Origin: Linepithema humile
Lineage: Eukaryota > Arthropoda > Insecta > Hymenoptera > Formicidae
Length of the DNA stretch: 64,000 nucleotides
Direction: 5' to 3'
Assembly (NCBI RefSeq): GCF_040581485.1
Contig: NC_090128.1
Coordinates: 31,402,931-31,466,930, forward strand
Both the position numbers and the translations under genes were made by a program. Below the pieces are notes generated by a model. The model did no database searches. It had not been told where the DNA came from and worked only from the letters and a program-made list of their open reading frames with translations. Below, piece by piece: positions 24,001 to 36,000 of the stretch; position 1 is the stretch's first letter; each line of letters begins with the position of its first letter.

Positions 24001-27000
24001 GCGAGAAGGTCAAGAGGAGGAGGAGGAAGGGACGGAGTCGGCAACGGTAGAATCGCGTTCGATAAATCTATGTTTCAGAGCAATTCGACGTACAGCCTTT
24101 CACGAAATAATAACACGCGACGAAGTGAAAGCTTGCACACCCGTGTTGCTAAAACGTAGATTTCTCGACAGTCGTTGTTCCGTCCCTTATGGATATTTTC
24201 CGAACGCTAATTGTTATTTCACGATGCTGTTCTTTCGCTCTATTTTATTATTTAAATAATTACACGCATGTTTTCCCCATATATGTAAAGTTTATAAATT
24301 TTTTTGTAAAAAGTAAATAAAAATTGTGTTCTAAAAATAGAATAAGAATAGGCTAAGAAAATGATAAAATTATAGAAAAAAGTCATGTAAAGATTTAAGA
24401 AATAATAAAATTGTTTATATTTTATATCGTTTTTGCTTTGTATTTATATTCTGAAAAAATAATTCTCCAATGATTTTTCTCCAAGTTTATTTTCCCCTTT
24501 CTCTCTCTCTCTCTCTCCCCCCACATACATTAACGTAAAACGACTATTTTTGCCCAATTCTTTCCGTGGAAAGCAGCTTTTCATCGTGGGGGAGTATCAT
24601 AAGCTCATGAACTCACTCCCCCGCGCGCGCAGGCGCTGACGCGAGCAATTCCGCTTGTTCAGCATTTACGCTTGTCCAGCTTCTCCGGTCTGAATTAGCT
24701 CGTAAAAGACCGTCGCGAAGTACGCTGGCGCGCGCGCACCTCCGCCGCGGAGTGCTCTCTGCCGCGATGGTAAGTTTACTTCATCGTACCGTTACACGGC
24801 TTTTTTTATGTTAGTGAAGACACGAGTGGTGTTCATTTCACAAGATGGATGTACGCTGGAAACATCCCTGGACGGCTATTGTCAGCGGTCCCACCGGCTG
24901 TGGTAAAACGGTCTTTGTAAAATCCTTTCTCAAATATTTACCCGAAATGGCCAATGTTTCTTTTGAAAGAGTCTTATTTTATTACGCCGAATGGCAAGAC
25001 GCATATCGTCAACTACAATACATGTTTGCGAAAACAAAAGAGAAAGTGGGAGGACATGGAAGAGGGGAGGGAAAAATAAAGAGAAATATAATCGAGTTTC
25101 GCGAAGGGCTACCGCAAACGGACGATTATTCTTGCGATCCTCTCGCACCAAAATTGGTGATAATCGACGATCTTATGAGAGAATCATCCTCGTGCGACGT
25201 AATCGTTGATCTTTTTACAAAGGGTAGTCATCATAAGAATCTCAGTGTTATACTCATCACGCAAAATCTATTTCACCAGGGACGCGGACAGCGCGACATA
25301 TCTCTTAATTCTAACTACATAACCGTCTTCAAGAACCCGCGCGATCGCGCTCAAATTCGCCATCTCGCGCGACAAGTGTACCCCCATGACCCAAAGTTTC
25401 TAGAAGAAGCATACTTTGACGCAACCTCACGCCCTCACGGATATTTATTACTCGATCTGAAACAATCGACTCCGGACAAATATCAATTTCGGACAAACAT
25501 CTTTCCCGACGATGCGTTGCATTACGTCTACGTACCGCGCAGATCATTCTCAAGCGTATAAAAAGTATGTACTTGCGTTCGCGTGACGTCAGTTGCGAGA
25601 GACTTTCACACGATGAAAGAAGCGGTAGCAGCGTCAGACAGTGCAACGAAAACCGCTAAACGTTCGATCGGAAAGAGAAACGTTTGTCTTCTAGAGGCAT
25701 TGTGTCATCTGAACAAAAATCAACGCACCTCCTTCCTGCGAACCGCGGATGAAAAATTTATTCGCTGTATTTGCAAATGCGTTTTCAACACACTCAATGG
25801 TAACGTTGCGCTCGAACGACGCGAAAAAAATCGTCTGAGCAAATACAAAACGGCGCTGCGTCGTATCGCGTCAAAGCGTGGAAATTGGAAGAATAAAAGA
25901 AAGCTATTGGTACAACGAGGTGGATTCTTATCCTATATCATCGTTCCTTTATTAGAGGCCTTATTTTCGCGAATTATAGACAGGGCGACGGATTAAAACA
26001 CAAGAGAGAAAATAATATTGAGTGTTATGGAAAGAGCGAAAAAAATGGTTTTAATTTCTACGGAAAATCTCGAGAGAATGCAGTGTCAATTACATCATCC
26101 GCAGCCGACTACCGTCGGTGTACCTCTGGTGGAAAACACATCGGGGAACAACGAAAGCGCTAATAATAATAATTCCGTGCGAGCTCCCGGGACCCCTTTA
26201 TCCAGACTCGATGCGGAGTTGAGTCAAATTCTTAATTCACCCTATCCGAAGGATGAAGCCGAGAGATGAAAGATGTACAAAGAGGTTCTTTGGCGATATC
26301 TTCACTTTGTACGAGTAGCACGAGGACGACGAAATCAAAAGGACGACACGCGTAACGCCGAGGAAGAAGAAGAGGAAGAAAAAGACGAAAATGCGTTGGA
26401 CACATGTGAAGGAGTACCGGCGCACGATCTCACGGGCTCATTCGTTCCGGACTCTAGTCGTACGAGAAGCTTCCCGAAAGAACACGACACAAGTCTCGAG
26501 GTGATGAAAAGCGTCGGAAGAATAGTGGAAAGCGTACCGAAATCTTACCGTGCCGAAGCTCGCTTACTAACGAAACACCTACTCGATAAAACATCGTCGA
26601 GTAGAATTAGCTGGGATGAGCAAGGAGTCGTGACTATAGACGGTAACGTCGTAAAAGATTCAAATATCTCAGACCTGATAAACGAGGTGATGCGCGATAG
26701 AAAAACCGTGAAAACCGTGGGAAGAGTTCAGTTCGCGCGGTTACTTCACGACTTGAATATTCCCTCCACACTAGTGAGAAATAAAAAATTATTAGCAGTC
26801 GGTTCTTCGCAAAATATCGCGAAACTTAGCGGTCCTACGGCGAGTTCCACTCCTAAGAGAAACACGGATTCTCCGGTAGCGAGACGCCTGCTCGATTGGA
26901 ATAAATTGGAATGACGGGTCTTGAAAAATTGTACTATGATCCCGCGCATTATGCCGGTTATTCGGCTGTTGATAATCTGTTTCGCGCGGCGAATTTATCC

Positions 27001-30000
27001 CGTAACAATGTCGTGCGATGGCTCGAAGCGCAAGATGCGTACACACTGCATCGTCCATTGCGACGGAAATTTCCACGAATGCATTACAACGTAACGAATA
27101 TCGACGATCTGTGGGAGGCTGATTTGATCGAACTCCGAAATCTCAAAAGTTACAACGACGGATATGCGTATTTACTCGTGATTATCGATGTACTTAGTAA
27201 ATATGTCTGGGTAGAACCATTGCGCGACAAGACGAGTAATTCCGTAATGGGAGCTTTCCAGTGCGTGCTCTCGAGAAGTAACGGACGCGTACCCGTATAC
27301 CTACAAACGGACAAGGGTAAAGAATTTGTCGACCGCTACAAAAGCTTTTGGAAGAAAATGACATTCGTTTTCGTGTAGCCCGCAATCCGGATGTCAAAGC
27401 CGCCATCGTCGAGCGCTTCAACAGAACGTTGAAAGAACGAATGTGGCGTTATTTTACGCATAAAAATACGCGACGCTACATCGATGTTTTGCAAAATATC
27501 GTAAACGCCTATAATCACACCCGTCATTCGAGCACCAGAATGCAACCGTATGTCGTTACGAGAGAAAATGCACGTATCGCGCGTGAAAATATAACGCGCC
27601 AATGGAGGAGCAACGACGACGAAGCGAACGAGAAACGTCGAAAGGCTAAATACCACGTCGGTGATCTCGTTCGTATCAGTAGAGCAAAAGTCGTCTTCGA
27701 GAAAGGATACGAGGCACGGTGGAGCGAGGAGATATTTCGAATTCACCGTATACTCGATTGGCGAAAACCACGTGTGTACGAGCTGAGCGATTTAGCGGGA
27801 GAAGTCATAGACGGCATTTTTTACGAACAAGAATTGGCTCGGGTTGAAAAAAACTTGCAGGAAGAGGAGTTTATCGTCGATCGTGTGATAAGAAGTCGGG
27901 GTCGCGGTAATAATAAACAGGTGCTGGTTAGTTGGCGTGGTTATCCCAGCAAGTTTGATTCTTGGATCCCTGCTTCGAGTTTAACCCCGCTTGTTCGAAA
28001 TGAGGACGGATCAATTTCTCTTGATTCTTCCCAGCAATAGTAGTATGCGCTATTTTCCGGACAATGCAACCACTTCCTTCATTACAGAATTACCCCATCC
28101 TATACACTTACACGGCGAATAGGAAGTCGCGCTTAACGAGATCCAATTTCCCACTACTTTTTTACACATAAATCACGATGAAAATGTCATTAGATTCGTC
28201 GATATTGAAAATGGTCGCGAGACGAGGAAAGGCGGGACGACGTTAACGTCGACGCAAGGAGTAATACCGAATGGTATTTACAAAAATATCGAGGAACTTA
28301 TCTCCGCTATTAATTCGGCGTGCAAAAATGCGAATTTGCATATTAATTTGACACTAGAAGACGCTAGTGGTGGTAAAATCTTGTTCGAGATTACATGCGA
28401 TGAAAATAAATGCAATCTGGTTCATCATATGAACGTTTCCGATAATCTTCTACGAATACTCGGTTGCGGTGGGGCCCTAACGACTAGTGAAATCGAATTC
28501 TATACAACACTTACTGCAACTAATCCTAATTCCAAAGATATTTTTACAGCACCTTTCATCAAACTCGGGTTTAAAAGAGAACAAAGAGGGCGCGCTGGAA
28601 ATTTCTATACTCTCGAACCGCACGGATTGCTGCGCGGTATTCCCGATAAACTCTTTGTTTATTGTGATATTTGTGAACCTTATATAACCGGCGATGTGCA
28701 AACTCCACTTCTTCGAATAGTACCGGTCGAGCTGCAGCATTACGGTCATTATTACGCGTACGGAGCGAATCAAGTGAAACATTTCTCCGTCCCGCATTAT
28801 ATACCATTACGACAAACGTATTTTCGTAGGATTGAAATAGATATAAAAGATCAATTCGGAAAAAGAATACCATTCCAATCGGGAACGCTGACGGTGACGT
28901 TGCACTTTAGACGTTTCCAGTAAGAAAAAATCAGTCGGAAAAGCCGCACGCTATGACTAGACCGGAGGACCATGAATATTACGATATACAAAACGGAGGT
29001 CGGAGTGAAGGAATCACACGAGTTTTCGTCGGAGCACCCTATCAACGAGGACACGGAATCGGTAGTTTTCTCGGAGGATTATTCAGGAGGGCGCTTCCTT
29101 ATCTGAGTAAAGGTGTACGAGCGGTTGGTAAAGAAGCTTTACGCGCCGGCATTAGCGTGATGGAGAATGTTGAAAATAATACACCGTTCAAGGAGGCGGT
29201 CAAATCTCGTTTCAAGGAATCGAGTGGAAATCTCAAAAGAAAAGCCCAAGAAAAAATAACTAGCTTGATGAAGGGTACAGGTTATAAAGTATCAGCGAAA
29301 ACAGCCGCGCTTCAGTTTCCTTTCTTCAGTCACGAAAGACGCATCGCGGTTCCCAAGTGTCGTCGTCCTCATCGTCAGACAAGCAAAAAGAAATCGTCGA
29401 AAAATAGCAGCGTGCGAAGGAAAATCACGAAGAAAAAAAAGACAACGAAAAAAAAAAAATTCGCACAGCGGCTAGAAAGACCAACAGCAAAAAGCCATCC
29501 GGCACCACGAGGCGTCGTCGAGTCAAGAAACGTAGTGTAGCCGACATATTCTCTTAATTAGTGCGTGAATTAGGAATTTACGGAGCATGTCCTTTCTTTA
29601 TACACATTCAAACAAGTGTTTAAAAAGTGAACTCGATCTCTTTTCTTTACCACTCACACAAACCAGCATCGAGAGTTCGCAATGGATTTATTACAAACCC
29701 GTAACGTCGCTCGCGGACGACGCGCCTATAGAATTTGTCATACCCGGTCATGGAGAAGATTATCTAGATCTCACGCACACCATGCTGAGCCTTCGCGTAC
29801 GCGTAGAATCTTCCCCCCTAGCAGGAGGTGGTACCGCCGTTGGCACCCCCGAATTCAAAGTAGGCCCTGTAAATCATTGACTGCATTCCATGTTCAACCA
29901 AATCGACATATATTTCAATCAAAAACTCGTGTCGCCCCCAAACAACGCTTACGCGTATCGGGCTTACATCGAGGCGTTATTAAATTATTCTTCACCCGCA

Positions 30001-33000
30001 AAAAACTCCCATCTGACCTGCTGTCTGTGGGATATGGATACCCCAGGTTTAATGGACGCCCTCCTAGAGTCGCAAACCCCAAATCAGGCTCTCGTGAGAC
30101 GCTCGCGTTACATTCGAGACGAACAGGCGCTAGATCTCATAGGTCATCTTCACTGCGACGTTTTCAATCAGGATAAATTCTTAATCAACGGGGTGGAAGT
30201 TAGAATGAGGCTCGTTCGCTCGAAAGATTCGTTTTGCCTTATGGAATCTAATTCACTGTCAAAAATACGCCTTCTAGACGCTAGTCTGCTCGTTAGAAGA
30301 GCAAAGATAAGCCCTGGTGTGTTACTCTCGCATGCGAGAATGTTGAGTAAAACCACCGCCAAATATCCTCTCACAAAAGTCGAGGTTAAAACATTTACGA
30401 TTCACGCTGGACTCATAGGGGAATCGATAGATAATGTAATACTCGGACAACTGCCAAAACGTGTAATAGTCGGTTTTGTCGATAACAGAGCGTTTAATGG
30501 TAATAGAAAACTGAATCCGTTTAATTTCAAAAACTACGGTATAAATTTCTTTTCTCTGTATGCCGATGGTATGCAAATTCCCAGTAGACCGTTACAACCG
30601 AACTTCTCGAAAGACGAAGGCCTTTACGTCGAAGCCTACCACACGCTCTTCTCGGGAACCGGCATTCACTTCTTGAACGAGGGAAATTTTATAAGTAGAG
30701 AGGATTATGGCCAGGGCTACACTCTTTTCGCTTTCGATCTTACCCCCGACTTGTCCGCTCATTGCGCCGGACATTGGAATCTCGTGAAACATGGTAGTTT
30801 GCGATTAGAAGTGAAATTTGAAAAGGCGCTTACCGCGACCGTTAATTGTATCGTTTACGCAGAGTTCGATAACATTCTAGAAATAGACTCCTCTCGACAA
30901 GTTATCGTCGATTTTGCCGGTTAGACTTTTATAACGCCAAACCCCCGCCTCCCACTACTACTACTACACACATTTTTCCCTTACGTCTGTTTTCTTAAAT
31001 GGCGTGTGAAGCAGCGGAAACAGATTCAGTCCTGTTCGAGACACGAACGTCGTCGCTTCGTTTGAAAATAAAGAGTGAGTACTTGGACATAACTATGGAT
31101 ATAGTCATTGATATACAGGGTTTCCGCGATGCCGCCGAGAAGTTTATTCCGAAAGAAGTAGCTGTCGTTGCGATTAACTCACCAATCATCGGACACTGGA
31201 TTATGACGCCTCCCTATCCCTTTGACGATTTACCCGATAAATCGAGACGAGAAAACAACTGGCTTTCGCGAAATTATCACGGAATCGAGTGGTTCGATGG
31301 CGAAACTGATCTTAAATGTTTCGTAATACAACTACGTGAAATAACACGTCGAGCGCGCTACATCTATAGCAGGGGGCAGGAAAAGGCACACTATCTGAGG
31401 CGTCTACTTTCCAGAAACGTATATAATCTAGAAGGAATTTCTCCGGCATTTAAAAATTTACCAGAAGTCAAAGAGAGCGGACATCGGTGCTCTCACCACG
31501 GCTTTCGATTTTGCTCTACAGACAAATTTCTTTGCGCGTTACGCAACGCTTGCAAATTGAAACGCTGGATAGTCACTCAAAACACTAGCAGTGAGTGTAG
31601 CATCGTTTCGAGCTGCGATGATCTTTCTCATGAGAATTGGAGCGTAAGCGAAAAAACCGACAGTGCTGTTTTTATGAAAAAGAATAAAAATCTTGATATA
31701 ATTCGCAATATCGAAGCGTGGCGTAACGCTACGGAAGAAGAAGAAGAAGAAGAGAAGAATCAATCACTTTATTACATTGCAAAAGATACACCGTACGTAA
31801 AGAAAGAAGAAGAATATCCTACCGATAGCTACGCTCAACAAACCATCCCCGTTAACACACAATCATTCGAGAACGTCTACTCTTTGCGTAAGGAGGTAAA
31901 CCCCTGCGACTCTACTATACAAATAATTCCTCGCACGCGAGCACCGTCTTGTTACGCGACAAATGAATTCGTTGGAAATCTTACACGCGTTGCATCGTCT
32001 CAATGTCAGATATGCGGGAGTCTATCCTGCCGACAGACTACCGAGGGTGTGGACGAGGTCGACAGCCATTGTCGCTAATACAGACGAACATGACCGCCCC
32101 GGAAGACACTGGGTCGCCTTTTACATCGACGAGCATGGTACCGGCACATATTTCGATAGTTACGGAATCCCGCCACACTCGGATCAACGATTTCATTTGC
32201 GACTTCGACGAAATTCCATCACGTATCGATGGAACACCGAGCAGCTACAAGGATTTTTTTCGCAAACATGCGGTCAATATTGCTGCGTGTTTCTTTACTA
32301 TTTGTCTCTTGGTTACAGCCTTTAGCAATTTCTTCGTCTTTTCACCAATGATTATAACCAAAACGACAGACTGATAGTATGCTTATATCGCAAAATTTTT
32401 CTTTGTAAAAAGAATGAGCAAACGAAACTACCTACTAGTACTTGTTGTAATATTCAACGATGTATTTTAAAAAATTTAAAATAAAACATTTTTTTCATAT
32501 ATTTAACATTTCTCGATGTGCGCTTTGAAATAATATTTTTAGAATGTATTCAGTAAGTTGAATAAAATATTTTTATATTTTGACTGTAATGTTCAATTAT
32601 GTATTTTTAAAAAAAATTCCAAATAAACGATTTTGTATTCCATTTCTTGCATTTGTTTCCTTCCCTTTTCACATGTTCCTGCACGCTCCACTCGCTATCG
32701 TCAATTCTTACAGCACGTTCAATCTGCGAAAACGGGTGGCTGACGCTCACCCCGTTCACGCAATATCGAGCGCTCGACCCCTTAACCATCGCATCAAATA
32801 TTAAACTAAAAGTCGAATGATCATTCGTCGCTGCGACGTCATTCTTTTGTTTGCTATACGTGCCAGAGAGTCCGGGGTACCTCATATAGACGCGGTCCCA
32901 GTATAAATGCGCCCCTTCCCTTCGCAGATTAGAGGCGACTGTGTGACGTCGTTTGTTTACATGCTCCATACCTGCCAGAGAGTCCGGGGTACCTAGTATA

Positions 33001-36000
33001 GACGCGGCCCCAGCACATATACATCCCTTCCCTTCGCAGACTAGAGGCGACTGTGCGACGCCGTTTGTTTACATGCTCCATACCTGCCAGAGAGTTCGGG
33101 GTACATCATATAGACGCGGTCCCAGCATATATACATCCCTTCCCTGCCAGGTCCCATAGCCATAAATACGACACACCATTTTACTATCATTAGATGTATA
33201 GGTAGCCCAGCAGACTAGGACCAGGACTAGAAATCCAGCGATCCAGGTTCAAACCCAGCTTGAATTTTTCTCAATTCCGAAAAATAAAAATCACTTGTCA
33301 ACAGCCGCCATCTTGTAGACGTCCACCATGTTGGACCCACTGCCGCCATCTTTTCCCCCTCCCCTCCCTGTGACATCATTTGTTTTGACGCCAGACCAAA
33401 TGTAGGTCAGTGGGTCAAATATGGGGTAGGTGGTGGGGGTTTGTTGTGACGCCCCATACCTGCCATATACTACTTTTGATGTATGCTTCGGGTCATTATC
33501 CTGTTGAAATATCCAATCTTGTGGCGTTTTTTCTTCAGCATATGTTAATAAATTTTTTTAAAAAATATTTTTGTAAATAGCAGCGTTCATAATCCCGTTG
33601 ATCTCGACAAGTGGACCGACTCCTTGCGCAGAGAAAACTCCCCAAACCGTTACACTTCCTCCACCGTGCTTTACGGTAGGATTTGATACCGCACATCATT
33701 TCTGCTACCAATAGGACGTCGTACATGTTGTCTACCATCGCTTCCAAAAAGATTAAATTTGGATTCGTCTAAAAAAGCTACTTTTTTACAATCTTTGATT
33801 GTCCAATTTTGATGATCTTTGGCAAATTGTAATCGGGCTTTCTTGTTCTTTTTACTAATTAATGATTTTTTAATACCTATACGTCCAAAAAGTTCTACAT
33901 CATGTAGTCTTTGTGTCACAGTACTACGGCTAACATCAGCAAGGTTTTCGTCTTGTAGCTCGCGTGCAATTTCGGCAGCAGTTTTCTTGACATTCGCATT
34001 TGATTTGCGCTATATGACAAAATCTACTTTTTTTTATGTTTTTCGTGGCCTTCTACTACGTGGGCGATCTTTGAAACCGTATCCAGTACAATACTTAGCA
34101 ATAATATCATTCACGGTTGATTTACCTATTGTCAATAATGAAGCGATTTCACGAGAAGACTTTCCGTCTTCTGAAAATTTAATTACTCTCTCATGAATTT
34201 GGATTTGCGTATACCGAGCCATGTTTATGCTTTGACGACCTTCTATAAACTAAATGTAATCATTTAAAGCGCTACCATTTATAAACAAACTATTAAAATT
34301 CTATTGTGAGTCAAATATATTAAGTGGCCGGAAACTTTTGCACATGTACATATGACAATTATGACAATACATATTTTCACAAACATAAACAATATTTTTT
34401 CACTATATTATCTTATTTCCTACATCTTGTGCTTATATCTGATAATGGTTAAAATTTGATTAGGCTATTTTTTTATAAATTTGAATGCAAAATGTCGCTG
34501 GCCGGAAACTTTTGCACGCCACTGTATATAATTGCTACGAAAATAAAATTAACCAGTTAAATAATAATTTTTAACGATTTAATAATTTTTTAAATTAATA
34601 TATGATTCTAGGTAAATAATAGATACCATTTTTTGTATGTTTGACCGTATAAATCACTTCTTCAAGTTGGATTTCGGGAAACTCGACAGTTTTTCTTTTT
34701 TTATTTTCTTGCGCGTCGTATTTTGTGATAGTTTTGCCTAACAATCTTGTAAATTGTAACTCACTGCACGCTATACATCGTCTGGTATGTCGCTGAAGAT
34801 ATTTTAATGCCTTGCTATGCAATTCCATCTTCTGAGTTTCCGTAAGTGATCTTTATATATAAACAAGACAAACGCAATTTTCATTAAGATTTTTAAAATT
34901 TTGTGCTATTTAAAACAGTATCTTAATATTGTTATAATCGATTATTATGATTGATTAGAATTATATAACGATAACAAAATCATCAGTACCTGTAAGTAGT
35001 TTCGCGAAACATCGATATATTGAAACGCATCAGACCGCAGGACGCGTATCGCGGCAAGTCAGCTAGTTCATCTGGGCGAATTTTACTTTCATTACAAAAG
35101 TCCTTAATGAAACATACGGTTTCTGTAGACAGGTTTGACTTAATACGTACTTGGTGTTACGAGACCCACACATTCACATGCGGATTCTATCGAGACACTA
35201 GGTCTGTTTATATTTCTGTAAAACACCAGCGGTCTGATACTCGCAGTAAAATCTCCTAGTGCGCATCCCAAAATCCGAATTTCGAAGAGTTTCTGAATAG
35301 CTGCAATGCGTAAAAAATATTACCTTTTTTATTCTTTCTTTCAACAATTTTTTTGTTCTTTTTTAATTGCGTATCGAAATTATGTAATTATTTATAAAAA
35401 AAGATAACATTGCATGAGATAGGCAACTTTTAAATAGGGGAGACCGGGATGGAACAGTATACTTAACACTTTCGCAACCGTTATATATTCGGCTCTGCTC
35501 AACTCTATTTTGGAGATGGAAATAAAGGATTCGGATTCCCTTATTCGTTATGTAAAAAAGTCTGTATTCCAGCCTTTACTCTTGTGCCTCAATCTTGCAC
35601 ACATACACACACACTCAGACATACGCATGAAATTTTTAGACACCAATCTTTTTTACTAGGCTTCTAAGCTCATTTTTAAAAATTCACTGATATTCTTTCA
35701 TGTTATACCGAAGACGAGCGCTATATCTTTCGCACGAAAAAACTGCAGAATTTTTATATTAAACAAATATTGACACCACGTGCAGATAACAAAACTGTAA
35801 TTTAAAAAATTTTTTTTGTTTTTTATGAACATTATAGTGTATAATGCTGGTGGAAATTAGGCTACTTTTCCCGTTCTACTCCGGTACCCCATTCCGCCCT
35901 TGTCTCCCCTATATCGTAATATTGAAGATGATTTTGAAACAGCAATTGGAATTAACATCTACATTTTACTAATAGCTATTCTTTTACCAAGTGCAATTTC

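Larger units (their letters stand above)
15945..33474. mobile_element. Complete Polinton/Maverick (adintovirus-like) element, 17,530 bp
   Basis: Tips AGTAGTATATGGCAGG and complement are flanked by the exact 6-bp duplication TTTGAT (15939-15944, 33475-33480), the target size made by Polinton integrases. TIRs are about 840 bp. Gene order from the left: one leftward gene, then all rightward: spliced acidic gene, POLB, packaging ATPase, 127-aa protein, conserved linker protein, integrase, minor capsid, core protein, major capsid, unknown protein, protease. This is the full Polinton set. POLB and ATPase are open; four genes have one in-frame stop and two have a frameshift. Codon and GC content are higher than in the flanks, marking foreign origin. 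Confidence 0.95.
15395..34524 (-). mobile_element. Tc1-type transposon split by a Polinton
   Basis: Tips CAGTG(A/G)CGTGCAAAAGTTTC are flanked by TA (15393-15394, 34525-34526). The inverted repeats are about 205 bp, each with two copies of AAAAGTTTCCGGCCA (at 15400 and 15577 on the left), the IR/DR arrangement of Sleeping Beauty-like elements. Without the insert the element is 1,594 bp, the usual Tc1 length. It lies in the ADCY10 intron between exons 19 and 20. Confidence 0.92.

Noticed and set aside
26267..32325. Stop-codon reassignment (TGA/TAG read as Trp) in the Polinton
   Set aside because: Both TGA and TAG are affected, the polymerase and ATPase do not use them internally, and the element sits in a nuclear genome with the standard code.
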